A stretch of DNA of 64,000 bases from Methylorubrum populi. Its GTDB lineage: Bacteria; Pseudomonadota; Alphaproteobacteria; Rhizobiales; Beijerinckiaceae. A program made the position numbers and the translations under genes. Shown piece after piece: positions 31,219 through 39,925 of the stretch (position 1 is its first letter; each line of letters starts with the position of its first letter). The notes under the pieces were generated by a model that searched no databases, was not told where the DNA came from, and saw only the letters and a program-made list of their open reading frames with translations. The stretch lies in NCBI GenBank assembly GCA_020741775.1, contig DYYG01000010.1:62001-126000 (forward strand), written 5' to 3'.

Positions 31219-31345
31219 TGAAGTCCTTGGGTCTCGAAACCTCCGAGTGTCGGTCCGACCGGGTCCGTGGCACCGCCCGAGGGCTGGGGAGCTCGGGTTT
31301 CGGGCGCCGCCGCGGTTGGCAAAACCGACGAGGTTTCAGGTCACA
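31219..31345 (-). ncRNA. Possible small RNA or bluB attenuator leader
   Basis: The region feeding the terminator at 31189-31218 on the minus strand is rich in short inverted repeats, including CCCGAG/CTCGGG around 31277-31298, GGTC/GACC pairs near 31252, and TCTCG/CGAG around 31232-31246, and has no credible ORF. Such a structured stretch before a T-run terminator is typical of either an sRNA or a riboswitch/attenuator leader. The canonical cobalamin riboswitch core is not visible. The 5' end is a guess. Confidence 0.3.
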
Positions 31346-31557
31346 GTGAAAGCGTTTCGCGGTGTCCTTGGCAAGGCGGGATCGCGGCGAGACCATGGTC
31401 TTTGCCACCTCATCGTGCGGCGACGCACATGAGACTGGAGGGTTCCCGCAGATCCGGACTGCGCTGCATGGCCGGCGAAGCACCTTGCGGGCGCCGAATG
31501 CGAAGGCCATCATCTCTCCGCAGGCCGCGATCCGATGGCGCCGACAAGGGAGCGACG

Positions 31558-31941
31558 ATGAGCGAGGGGCAGAACGTCGATTACCGCTCAAGCGAGCGGG
31601 ACAGCTCATCGACCCCGCAGGTCATCCCCTTTCCATCCCCGGCCACACCGCAAGTCGCCTTCCAGCGCGACGAGCTGCGGACCATCTTCAACCTCTACGG
31701 CCGGCGCGTCGCCGAGGGCGAGTGGCGCGATTACGCCCTCGATTTCCGCCGAGACAAGGCGGTGTTCTCGATCTATCGCCGCACCTCCGAGATGCCGCTC
31801 TACCGGATCGAGAAGGATCCGAAGCTCGCCCGCCGCCAGGGCGCCTATGCGGTGATCGCGGCGAGCGGGCTGGTGATGAAGCGCGGCAACGACCTCGCCC
31901 GCGTCATCGGCGTGTTGGAGGGGCCGCTGCGGGCGGTGTGA
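31558..31941 (+). CDS. DUF2794 family protein
   Basis: A 127-residue protein of a family nearly confined to alphaproteobacteria. After a polar N-terminus (RSSERDSSSTPQVIPFPS) the domain reads QVAFQRDELRTIFNLYGRRV, ALDFRRDKAVFSIYRRTSE, PLYRIEKDPKLARRQGAY and ends MKRGNDLARVIGVLE. There is no signal peptide or membrane helix. ATG 31558 follows AGGGAG by six bases. Function is unknown. It converges with eda, with only 7 bp between stops. Confidence 0.9.
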   Translation: MSEGQNVDYRSSERDSSSTPQVIPFPSPATPQVAFQRDELRTIFNLYGRRVAEGEWRDYALDFRRDKAVFSIYRRTSEMPLYRIEKDPKLARRQGAYAVIAASGLVMKRGNDLARVIGVLEGPLRAV

Positions 31942-31948
31942 AGCGGCC

Positions 31949-32563
31949 TCAGCCCCGCAGCCGGGCCGCCGCCTCCGCCAGACGCCGGATGACCGCGGGA
32001 TCGGGCTTGCCCGCCGGCACCACCCAGCTGCCGCCGACGCAGAGCACGGACGGATGGGCGAGCCACTCCCCGGCGCTCGTCTCGGTGATGCCGCCGGTAG
32101 GACAGAACCGCACCTGCCCGAAGGGCGCGGCCAGGGCCTTCAACGCCTTCAGCCCGCCGGCCGCTTCCGCCGGGAAGAACTTGAAGCGGTCGAGGCCGTG
32201 GTCCAGGCCGCGCATGATGTCGGCGGCGGTCGCCACACCCGGCAGGTAGGGCACTCCCGAAGCGAGGGCGGCCTCCGTCAACGGGGCGGTGAGACCAGGG
32301 CTGACGATGAACTTCGCGCCCGCGCCGACGGCAGCGTCGAGATCCCGCGCGTTCAGCACCGTGCCGGCGCCGACCACCGCCCCCTCGACACTGGCCATTG
32401 CCCGGATCACGTCCAAGGCGGCCGGCGTGCGCAGGGTGACTTCGAGGGCCGTCAGCCCTCCCCCGACCAGAGCCTCGGCGATGCCCACCGCATCGGCGGC
32501 ATCCTCCACCACCAGAACCGGGATGACAGGAACGGAGCGCATCAGCGTGTCGATGGTGCTCAT
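31949..32563 (-). CDS. eda: KDPG aldolase (2-keto-3-deoxy-6-phosphogluconate aldolase)
   Basis: A 204-residue class I aldolase that cleaves KDPG to pyruvate and glyceraldehyde-3-phosphate in the Entner-Doudoroff pathway. The catalytic glutamate lies in ALEVTLRT, the Schiff-base lysine in RFKFFPAEAAGG, and GAGTVLN and CPTGGI are also conserved. ATG 32563 follows GTGGAG by eight bases. It is on the same strand as edd, 156 bp downstream of it, so it could be co-transcribed or have its own promoter in the gap. It converges closely with DUF2794. Confidence 0.96.
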   Translation of the reverse strand: MSTIDTLMRSVPVIPVLVVEDAADAVGIAEALVGGGLTALEVTLRTPAALDVIRAMASVEGAVVGAGTVLNARDLDAAVGAGAKFIVSPGLTAPLTEAALASGVPYLPGVATAADIMRGLDHGLDRFKFFPAEAAGGLKALKALAAPFGQVRFCPTGGITETSAGEWLAHPSVLCVGGSWVVPAGKPDPAVIRRLAEAAARLRG

Positions 32564-32719
32564 GGGGTTTCTCCACTCTCCGTGCTGTGTGTTCGGGTGT
32601 TGAGGATGCACGCCCCGCCGATGCGAGGAGTTGGCCGAAGCGATCCGGTGCGCGCCCTCTCCGGAAGAGGCCGTGCTGTCTGGATGGCTTCGCTCATGCT
32701 CGCAAGGACGGTGTGGCGG

Positions 32720-34549
32720 TCAAAGCCCCGCCGCCGCCAGCATCGCCGAGCCGCCGCGCTCGGCATCGTCGGCGCCGTGGCGCATGAAGGCGAACAGCTC
32801 GCGGCCGGTGCCGAGGCCGGGCGGAGGCTGCACCGCATCCGCGCGCCCCTGCCACTCGGCCGGATCGACCAGAACCTCCAACCGCCCCTCTTCGGCCGAG
32901 AGGCGGATCATGTCGCCGTCGCGGATGCGGCCGATCGGGCCGCCGCCGACCGCCTCGGGGCTGACATGGATCGCCGCCGGCACCTTGCCGGACGCGCCCG
33001 ACATGCGCCCATCCGTGACGAGGGCGACCTTGAAGCCGCGATCCTGCAGGACGCCGAGCGGCGGCGTGAGCTTGTGCAATTCCGGCATGCCGTTAGCCCG
33101 CGGCCCCTGGAAGCGCACGACCACCACGACATCCCGCTCCAACTCCCCCGCCTTGAAGGCGGCGATGACCTCGTCCTGATCGGAGAAGACGCGGGCCGGC
33201 GCCTGGATCGTGCGCCGCTCCGGCTCGACCGCGCTGGTCTTGAAGGTGGCGCGGCCGAGATTGCCCTTCACCAGCCGCATTCCGCCATCCGGCTGGAAAG
33301 GCCTTGCCGGCGGCCGCAGCATCGACTCGTCCAGCGGCTCGGCCGGCGCATCCTCGAAGGTCAGCTCGTCCCCCTCCCCTGCTAGCTTCGGGTCGCGGGC
33401 GTGGTCGCGCAGGCGGGTGCCGGCCACCGTGAGGATGTCGTCGTGCAGGAGGCCCGCATCGATCAGCGAAGCGATGACGTAGGACATGCCGCCGGCCGCG
33501 TGGAAATGGTTCACGTCGCCGGCGCCGTTCGGATAGACCCGGGCGATCAGCGGCACGACGCCTGAGAGCTGATCGAAATCCTCCCAGTCGATGACGATGC
33601 CGGCGGCCCGCGCCATGGCCGGCAGGTGGATCGCATGGTTGGTCGAGCCGCCGGTGGCGAGCAGGCCGACGATGGCGTTGACGATCGCCTTCTCGTCGAT
33701 GCAGCGCCCGAGCGGGCGGTAATCGTTGCCCGACCAGCCGATCTCGGCGAGCCGGTGAATGGCCGAGCGCGTCACCGCCTGCCGCAGCCGCGTGCCGGGA
33801 TTGATGAAGGAGGCGCCGGGCATGTGCAGGCCCATCACGTCCATCATCATCTGGTTGGAATTCGCCGTGCCGTAGAAGGTGCAGGTGCCGGCCCCGTGAT
33901 AGGAAGCGGATTCGCTCTCCAGCAGCTCCTTCCGGCCGACCTTGCCCTCGGCATAGAGCTGGCGGATGCGCTGCTTCTCCTTGTTGGCGAGGCCGGAGGG
34001 CATCGGGCCGGCCGGAATCAGGATCACCGGCAGGTGGCCGAAGCGCAGCGCCCCGATGATCAGGCCCGGCACGATCTTGTCGCAGATGCCGAGAAGCGCC
34101 GCCCCCTCGAACATGCCGTGGCTCAGGGCGACGGCCGTAGAGAGCGCGATGGTGTCGCGGGAGAACAGCGACAGCTCCATGCCGCGCTGGCCCTGGGTGA
34201 CGCCGTCGCACATGGCCGGCGTGCCGCCCGCGACCTGCGCCGTCGCGCCCACCTCGCGGGCGAACAGCTTGATCTGCTCCGGATAGCGCCCGTAGGGCTG
34301 ATGGGCCGAGAGCATGTCGTTATAGGCGGTGACGATGCCGATATTCATGGCCTTGCCGGCGATGATCGCCGGCTTGTCCTCGCCCGAGGCCGCGAAGCCG
34401 TGGGCGAGGTTGCCGCAGGCGAGTTTCGGGCGGTGCACGCCCGCCTCGCGCTCCCGCTCGATCAGGTCGAGATAAGCGCGGCGGCTGTCGCGGGAGCGTG
34501 CGATCACGCGCTCGGTGACCGCGGCGACCTCGGGATGAAGCTCCGGCAT
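32720..34549 (-). CDS. edd: Phosphogluconate dehydratase
   Basis: A 609-residue IlvD/Edd dehydratase converting 6-phosphogluconate to KDPG. The cluster-ligand cysteines are visible in KLACGNLAHG, AMCDGVTQG and LGICDKIVPG, and ATGGSTNHAIHLPAMAR and VTDGRMSGASGKVPAAIHVSPE are family signatures. Length matches Edd rather than dihydroxy-acid dehydratase (about 560), and the eda gene downstream supports the specific call. An inverted repeat of LacI type lies about 100 bp upstream (34648-34663) just after a possible -10 (minus-strand TACAAT, 34677-34682), so repression by a sugar-responsive LacI-family protein is likely. Confidence 0.96.
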   Translation of the reverse strand: MPELHPEVAAVTERVIARSRDSRRAYLDLIEREREAGVHRPKLACGNLAHGFAASGEDKPAIIAGKAMNIGIVTAYNDMLSAHQPYGRYPEQIKLFAREVGATAQVAGGTPAMCDGVTQGQRGMELSLFSRDTIALSTAVALSHGMFEGAALLGICDKIVPGLIIGALRFGHLPVILIPAGPMPSGLANKEKQRIRQLYAEGKVGRKELLESESASYHGAGTCTFYGTANSNQMMMDVMGLHMPGASFINPGTRLRQAVTRSAIHRLAEIGWSGNDYRPLGRCIDEKAIVNAIVGLLATGGSTNHAIHLPAMARAAGIVIDWEDFDQLSGVVPLIARVYPNGAGDVNHFHAAGGMSYVIASLIDAGLLHDDILTVAGTRLRDHARDPKLAGEGDELTFEDAPAEPLDESMLRPPARPFQPDGGMRLVKGNLGRATFKTSAVEPERRTIQAPARVFSDQDEVIAAFKAGELERDVVVVVRFQGPRANGMPELHKLTPPLGVLQDRGFKVALVTDGRMSGASGKVPAAIHVSPEAVGGGPIGRIRDGDMIRLSAEEGRLEVLVDPAEWQGRADAVQPPPGLGTGRELFAFMRHGADDAERGGSAMLAAAGL

Positions 34550-34647
34550 GGCTTTCGCCTCGTTCGCATATCGACGGCACGGGCGTTCCCGTGCGGACGG
34601 GATTTGCCCCTCCTTAACACGAAGCAGCTGCCCATCGCATCACAGCT

Positions 34648-34663
34648 GTGAGAACGTTTTCAC
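34648..34663. promoter_or_regulatory. LacI-family-type operator upstream of edd
   Basis: The 16 bases GTGAGAACGTTTTCAC form a palindrome around a central CG with a single mismatched pair, the pattern bound by LacI/GalR-family repressors. They lie about 100 bp before the edd start and roughly 14 bp downstream of the minus-strand TACAAT (34677-34682), a normal place for a repressor. The regulator is not in the window. Confidence 0.5.
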
Positions 34664-34873
34664 CAACCTGAGCGACATTGTATCGATCATGAAATTCTCG
34701 GTTGCAGATCCGGTCCGGCGGGGATCGTGATGCCGCTGAGGCACGGCTCTCCGGCCGCGAAGGTCCGGGCACTCGGCATGTGGCCGCCTTCAGCCCCACC
34801 GCAAGGCCAAGTTGGCTGGAGAGGCAGGAACGATGCGATCGGATGTCCCAGCCTGACCATCACCGTAAGCAAA
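34664..34873. other. Non-coding gap between edd and hslO
   Basis: Part of a 396-bp gap between the edd start (34549) and the hslO stop (34946). Besides the operator (34648-34663), its -10-like hexamer and the hslO terminator (34874-34911) I see no gene; short frames here lack ribosome sites. Confidence 0.4.
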
Positions 34874-34911
34874 AGCGCCACCGCGTGGTCCGTGACCATC
34901 ACGATGGCGCT
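34874..34911 (-). terminator. Terminator for hslO
   Basis: AGCGCCA (34874-34880) pairs exactly with TGGCGCT (34905-34911), with an inner GGTC/GACC pair, and on the minus strand three to four T follow. It lies 34 bp past the hslO stop. Confidence 0.65.
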
Positions 34912-34945
34912 CTGACAGACGCAAGGGCTCGATCGGCGGCGTGCC

Positions 34946-35956
34946 TCACGCCCCCGGCGCGGTGGCGATCTCCCGCTCCACCTCGGCCGGATCGAGGACG
35001 TAGCGGCGCGAGCAGAACTCGCAGGTGATGGCGATGGTGCCGTCATCCGCCACCATGTCCCGGCGTTCCTCCGTCGAGAACGAGCGGATCATGCCCATCA
35101 CCCGCTCCTGCGAGCAGCGGCAGCGCTCGATGATCGTCTGGGCATCGAACACCCGCACGCCGCGCTCGTGGAACAGCCGATAGAGCAACCGCTCGCTCGA
35201 CACCGCCGGATCGACCAATTCGTGATCCTCCACGGTGTTCACGAGGCTGCGCGCCTCGACCCAGGCATCCTCCTCGCCCGGAGCACCGGTCAGGATCTCG
35301 TGCCCCTCCGGCGCATCGCCGGGCGGCAGATCGGCCTGGCGCATCCGGTCGGGCGAGGTCGGCAGGAACTGAACGAGCAGGCCGCCCGCGCGCCAGCGGC
35401 TCTCGGCCCCCTCCATCTGCTCGGCGACGGCGAGGCGCACCAGGGTCGGGATCTGCTCGGATTGCCGGAAATACTGGTGGGCGGCCTCTTCCAGGCTCTG
35501 CCCCTCCAGCGCCACCACACCCTGGTAGCGGCTCTGGGTCGAGCCCTGGTCGATGGTCATGGCGAGGTGGCCCTGGCCCATCAGGTCGGCGGCGCGGGCC
35601 TTCGGGCCGAGGGCCGCGACGGGCTCCGCCTCGAAACGGGCGGTGGCGCGCAGACGGTCGGGCGCCTCGAAATCCACCACCAGCATGCCGACCGGCCCGT
35701 CGGTCTTGGTCTGGAGCTGGAAGCGGCCTTCGAGCTTCAGCGAGGAGCCGAGCAGCACGGTCAGCGCCGCCGCCTCGCCGATCAGCCGGGCCACGGCATC
35801 GGGATAGCCGTGACGGCGCAGGATGGTGTCGATTGACGGTCCGAGCCGCACCGCGCGGCCCCGTAGGTCCAGCGGCTCGACGGCGAAAGGCAGCACGGCG
35901 TCATCCCCGCCTTCGAGGGACGCGGCCGTGGAAGAAGAAACGTGTCCGGAGCTCAT
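34946..35956 (-). CDS. hslO: Hsp33 redox-regulated chaperone
   Basis: A 336-residue cytosolic holdase activated by oxidation. The N-terminal domain has RLGPSIDTILRRHGYPDAVA and LKLEGRFQLQTKTDGPVGML; the C-terminal zinc switch has the CXC pair in IERCRCSQERV and the CXXC pair in ITCEFCSRRY, so all four zinc cysteines are present. The ATG is followed by a serine-rich leader of about 20 residues. It is divergent from the two-receiver regulator gene and followed by a terminator. Confidence 0.96.
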   Translation of the reverse strand: MSSGHVSSSTAASLEGGDDAVLPFAVEPLDLRGRAVRLGPSIDTILRRHGYPDAVARLIGEAAALTVLLGSSLKLEGRFQLQTKTDGPVGMLVVDFEAPDRLRATARFEAEPVAALGPKARAADLMGQGHLAMTIDQGSTQSRYQGVVALEGQSLEEAAHQYFRQSEQIPTLVRLAVAEQMEGAESRWRAGGLLVQFLPTSPDRMRQADLPPGDAPEGHEILTGAPGEEDAWVEARSLVNTVEDHELVDPAVSSERLLYRLFHERGVRVFDAQTIIERCRCSQERVMGMIRSFSTEERRDMVADDGTIAITCEFCSRRYVLDPAEVEREIATAPGA

Positions 35957-36194
35957 GGGCTCTCCGTATCCGGGCTGGATGGCAAGAGGGCAAGAGGGGG
36001 GGCAGGAGGGGCGCGCGCGACGGCGCGCATCGCGCCGGACCGGCGGGAGCGCGCGGACCGGCTTGCCTCCTCGATTGCCCTCATATGGGGGTCAAGACGC
36101 GCGGGCGCGAGGTCGGGACCCAATGTCCGCCGACGGGATCATCACCTAAACTTTAGAAAGCCGGCCGTAGAAGCGGGAAGAGACACCCCTCGGG

Positions 36195-37088
36195 ATGTTT
36201 TCGATATCCTCGTCGCATGACGTGCACGGGGCCAGAGTGACTTCTTCCCTCACCATCCTCGTCGCCGATCCGGACGAGGAAACACGACTGGCCCTTTCAG
36301 AGGCGATCAGGCGGCTCGCCCCCGACGCTGTGCTCGTCGAGGCGGCAGACGGGGTCGCGCTCAACCGAGCTCTCAGCGAGACAAGCATCGACGTCCTCTT
36401 CATCGACGTGCTGCTGCCCCAGACCAATGGAGCCGATATCCGGGGCTGGCGCGAGGCAGGAAACCCGCAGGGTCTCATCGTCCTCGTCACCGACATGCTC
36501 GCCCCCCAATGGTCCTCCATCGCCACGTGCATCGGCGCCTACGACGTCATGCTCAAACCGCTGGGTGATCGCCCGATCACCCGCATCCTCGATGCCAGCC
36601 GGATCCTGTCCCGTTCCCTGGACCTGCTCATCGTCGATCCCGGGCAAACCACGCGCAGGCTGATGCGCAAGCTGCTCGGCCAGAGTCACTTCTCGTTCCG
36701 GATTTCCGAGGCTGCCGGAGGGCCGGAGGCGGTGCGGCTCATCGAGCGGCAATCGCTCGACCTTGCCATCGTCGAGATGGACCTTCCCGATTACTCCGCC
36801 CTCGAAGTCGCCTGCCGCATCAACGACCGCCATCCCGCCGCCCGGATCCTGATGACCGGAAGGCGGATCGAGGAAGGCGTCGAGCGGCAACTGGCGACCT
36901 TCGGCGCCTCGGGCTTCCTGCCCAAGCCGTTTCAGTTCTTCGACATCGACAAGGCCGTGCATCAGAGCTTCGGGCTCTGGCACCCCTATCTCATCAACGC
37001 GCTCAAGCGCGAGAACCTGCTCGCCGCCGAGCCCACCATGGCGTCCCCGGTCACGGCGAGCCCGCCGAGGCGAGCGGGCCATCGGTGA
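36195..37088 (+). CDS. Response regulator with two receiver domains, second with Glu in place of Asp
   Basis: A 297-residue protein made of two CheY-like receivers and a short tail. Receiver 1 (LTILVADPDEETR) has the phospho-acceptor Asp71 in LFIDVLLPQ and the lysine in MLKPLGD. Receiver 2 (LDLLIVDPGQTTRR) has Glu194 at the acceptor position (AIVEMDLPD) and keeps the threonine (ILMTG) and lysine (LPKPFQF). Glutamate can mimic a phosphorylated state, so the second receiver may be locked on. No output domain is present, so it acts by protein contact. GTG 36237 is an alternative start. It overlaps the DUF2336 gene by one base. Confidence 0.88.
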   Translation: MFSISSSHDVHGARVTSSLTILVADPDEETRLALSEAIRRLAPDAVLVEAADGVALNRALSETSIDVLFIDVLLPQTNGADIRGWREAGNPQGLIVLVTDMLAPQWSSIATCIGAYDVMLKPLGDRPITRILDASRILSRSLDLLIVDPGQTTRRLMRKLLGQSHFSFRISEAAGGPEAVRLIERQSLDLAIVEMDLPDYSALEVACRINDRHPAARILMTGRRIEEGVERQLATFGASGFLPKPFQFFDIDKAVHQSFGLWHPYLINALKRENLLAAEPTMASPVTASPPRRAGHR

Positions 37089-38440
37089 TGCGGCGGCGCA
37101 GCGAATCGGAGACGGGCGCGTCGCGTGAGGCCGAGCCTCCCGTCTCGCGCCCTCTCACGCGGGATGGCACCCGCCCCGCGCGATCCGGGGTGGATACCGG
37201 TTCTCGACAGCAGCCGATGCAGGGGGAAGGTCCGGATTCCCGTCCCGGCCCGGACTCGCCGGACGACGAAGGACGGTCCCGGCCGGGATCACAGCACCCC
37301 TATGCGCGGGCCCGCCTGAACTCCCTCGTCAAACGCATCGAGGAAGCGGTGCAGAGCGGCGACAGAGGCTTGCAGTCGCAGCTCGTCCTGCAATCGGCCG
37401 AGCTGCTCACCAAGCGCTGGTCGCGGCTGGCCCCAGCCGAGAAGCCGGCTTTCGATGCCCTGCTGCTGGCCCTATGCGGTCAGATCGATACGGCCGCCCG
37501 CACGGCCTTCGCCGAGCAACTCGCCGGATTGCGGCTCGGACCGCCGCTCACCTCGCAGGCGCTGGCCCGTGAGCGCTCAGCCCGCATCGCAGCCCCCCTC
37601 CTCAGCCGCTGCACCAGCCTCGGGACCGACATCCTGACGGACATCGCCACCTCGGCCGGGGAGGCGCAGCACCTCGCCATCGCTTCCCGCCCGGTCCTGC
37701 CGGCGTCGCTCACGGATTGCCTGATCCGGCACGGCAGCGGCCTCGTCGCCGCGCGGCTGGTCGAGAACGATGGCGCTTGTTTCTCCGAGGCCGGTTTCTC
37801 CGGCCTGATGGCCCATGGCGAGCACTCGGAAGCCGTGACGCTCCGTCTCGCCACCCGCGCGGACCTGCCGCCCGCGCATCGTCCCGCCCTGATCCAACGG
37901 ACGCGCGAGAGGGCGATCGACGCGCTGCGGCGCGAACTCGGCGGCGACCGGACCGAGGTGGACAGCCTGCTGTTGCAGGCCCTGCAGACGTTGGCCCATC
38001 CTGTCGCGGAGCCGCGGCTCGCACGTTTCAACGCCTCGGCCGATTTCGTACGCCGCCGCTTCGCCACCACCCGGCCGAGCCCGGCACAGCTCGAACGCTG
38101 GGCGAACCTCAACCGGATCGAAGATGTGGTCGCGACCCTCGCGCTCCGAACCGGGCTGCCGCTCGCGGTGATCGTCGCGGCCTTCGATGCGCCCGCCCCC
38201 GCCACAATGGCCGCCCTCCTGCGCGGGCTCGACGCGTCCTGGCCGCTGCTCAAGGCCCTGCTCGCCCAGCGCTACGGCGGGGATATTCCCATCGCGCGGG
38301 CGAACGAGGCCTATGAGCTGCATCGGCGCCTGAGCCCGCTCGCCGCCCGCCGTCTGATCCGCTTCGCGGCCCTGCCCCTGCGCATTGTGGCCTTCCCCCA
38401 GGCAATCGACGCGCCGCCTCCCCTTCTCGCGACCGCTTGA
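37088..38440 (+). CDS. DUF2336 family protein
   Basis: A 450-residue alphaproteobacterial protein. A disordered N-terminus of about 70 residues (SESETGASREAEPPV) precedes a helical, repeat-like domain: RARLNSLVKRIEEAVQSGD, LLTKRWSRLAPAEKPAF, SEAVTLRLATRADLPP, and FAALPLRIVAFPQAIDAPPP at the end. No signal peptide or membrane helix is seen. The ATG overlaps the upstream TGA (TGATG), so it is translationally coupled to the two-receiver regulator, which suggests physical partnership. The biochemical role of DUF2336 is unknown. Confidence 0.82.
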   Translation: MRRRSESETGASREAEPPVSRPLTRDGTRPARSGVDTGSRQQPMQGEGPDSRPGPDSPDDEGRSRPGSQHPYARARLNSLVKRIEEAVQSGDRGLQSQLVLQSAELLTKRWSRLAPAEKPAFDALLLALCGQIDTAARTAFAEQLAGLRLGPPLTSQALARERSARIAAPLLSRCTSLGTDILTDIATSAGEAQHLAIASRPVLPASLTDCLIRHGSGLVAARLVENDGACFSEAGFSGLMAHGEHSEAVTLRLATRADLPPAHRPALIQRTRERAIDALRRELGGDRTEVDSLLLQALQTLAHPVAEPRLARFNASADFVRRRFATTRPSPAQLERWANLNRIEDVVATLALRTGLPLAVIVAAFDAPAPATMAALLRGLDASWPLLKALLAQRYGGDIPIARANEAYELHRRLSPLAARRLIRFAALPLRIVAFPQAIDAPPPLLATA

Positions 38441-38526
38441 ACGAAGCGAACGCGCGCAGGGCGCGTCAGCCATGCGATTGAAAATGCGCGACCGGGGATG
38501 CATCCAGCCATGCGGGTCGCATCACC

Positions 38527-39819
38527 GTGGCGCCGTCGCTGCGCCGGAAGATCGAGCATGAGAGACGGCTATCACAGGCAAACAGGGTGAACGCCCCCGA
38601 TCCCGTCATAGGCCCGGCCGAGCCGGGCTGGGCGGCGCAGTTGCTGCCGTTCCTCTGCCTCTACGTCACCTTCGGCACCACGCTCGGATTCCTGATCAGC
38701 GGCGCGCCGTTGATCCTGCGGGCGCGCGGCATCGATCTCGCCGAAGTCGGCTTCCTCCAGCTCATCAACCTGCCGGTCGGCCTCACCTTCCTGTGGGCCA
38801 TGCTCGTGGACCGGCTCCGCCTGCCGCACCTGCCCCACCGCCTCGGTTGGATCGTGCTGATGCAGGGCGGCGCGATCGCGCTTCTCCTGGTGCTGAGCCG
38901 GGGCGAAACTTGGCCGCTGACGGTCCTGTTCGGGCTCGCCCTGGCGATCTGTGTCTGCGTCGCCACCATGGATATCGCCCTCGAAGCCCTGGTGGTGGAG
39001 ACGGTCGGCCCGGAGCGGCGCCCCTCCATCGCCTCGGCCAAGCTGTGCGGTGCCTCCCTCGGCGGCATCGTCGGCGCCGGCCTCCTGATCGCCGAATACG
39101 ACCGGCTCGGCTGGCAGGGTGCCGTGCTCGCGGTGGCGGGCCTGAACCTGTTCTGCCTCCTGCCGATGCTGGGCTATCCCGAGCGGCGGCTGCGGCGTTC
39201 CTCGGCCGATCCCCGGCGAAGCGCCCTCGCCCTTAGCCGCCTGCGCCGGCTCGGCGGGCGCGTGCTGGTGCTCGGCCTCTACTTCGCGGCGATGTTCGCG
39301 CTGACCGGCTCGAACAATCTCGCCCTGCTCGATCTCGGCGTGCCCCTCTCCGAGGTCGGCCTCGTCACCGGCGGTCTCTCCTCCGGCATCAACTTCGTCA
39401 TGGCCCTGGTCTCCGGCATCCTCGTGCGCCGGGTCGGCACGATCCCGCTGATCACCGTCTCCGCCCTCGGTGTCGCGGTCTCCGGCCTGCTGATGCTCGG
39501 GGCAAGCGCGGCCGGGTCGCCCGGTCTCGGGATCGCGGCGGCGATCCTGGGCATCCTGTGCGGCGGCGGCCTCGGCGTGCCGGTCTTCAACATGATCTAC
39601 CGCTGGGCCCAGGGGCCGCAGCCCGCCACCGACTACGCTCTGCTGTTCGGGGCGGCCTTCTTCGCCGCCATGCCGCTGCGGGTCGGAGCCCCGGCCCTCG
39701 CCGAAGCGGTTGGCTGGCCCATCTATTTCGCACTGGCCGTCCCGTTCTACGGTCTCGCCGTCCTGCTCCTGCGCGGCGCCATCGCGCGGACGCTCGCCGC
39801 CGACCGCGCGGCGCCGTGA
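38527..39819 (+). CDS. MFS transporter (AmpG-like)
   Basis: A 430-residue membrane protein with about 12 hydrophobic helices. It resembles AmpG-like permeases: ISGAPLILRARGIDLAEVG in the first loop, WAMLVDRLRLPHLPHRLGWI between helices, and ATMDIALEALVVET. It is reported from GTG 38527; GTG 38587, preceded by AACAGG, would remove 20 polar residues and fits equally well. Substrate unknown: AmpG carries muropeptides, but siderophore and sugar relatives exist. It is followed closely by an ABC exporter on the same strand. Confidence 0.82.
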   Translation: MAPSLRRKIEHERRLSQANRVNAPDPVIGPAEPGWAAQLLPFLCLYVTFGTTLGFLISGAPLILRARGIDLAEVGFLQLINLPVGLTFLWAMLVDRLRLPHLPHRLGWIVLMQGGAIALLLVLSRGETWPLTVLFGLALAICVCVATMDIALEALVVETVGPERRPSIASAKLCGASLGGIVGAGLLIAEYDRLGWQGAVLAVAGLNLFCLLPMLGYPERRLRRSSADPRRSALALSRLRRLGGRVLVLGLYFAAMFALTGSNNLALLDLGVPLSEVGLVTGGLSSGINFVMALVSGILVRRVGTIPLITVSALGVAVSGLLMLGASAAGSPGLGIAAAILGILCGGGLGVPVFNMIYRWAQGPQPATDYALLFGAAFFAAMPLRVGAPALAEAVGWPIYFALAVPFYGLAVLLLRGAIARTLAADRAAP

Positions 39820-39925
39820 GGGGAGCCCCGCGCCGACGCTCCTGGCGCATCGGCGCGGGCTCACTTATGCGCCTGACAGGAGGGATCGCCCTCTTCCCGG
39901 CCAGATCGCAGATCACATCCGCGCC

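Noticed and set aside
31189..31345. Cobalamin riboswitch before bluB
   Set aside because: The region is structured and ends in a terminator, but the conserved B12-box and GGGAA core were not found, so the class is left open.
31347..31362. A second LacI/CRE-like site (GTGAAAGCGTTTCGC)
   Set aside because: The two halves do not pair across the centre as in a true palindrome.
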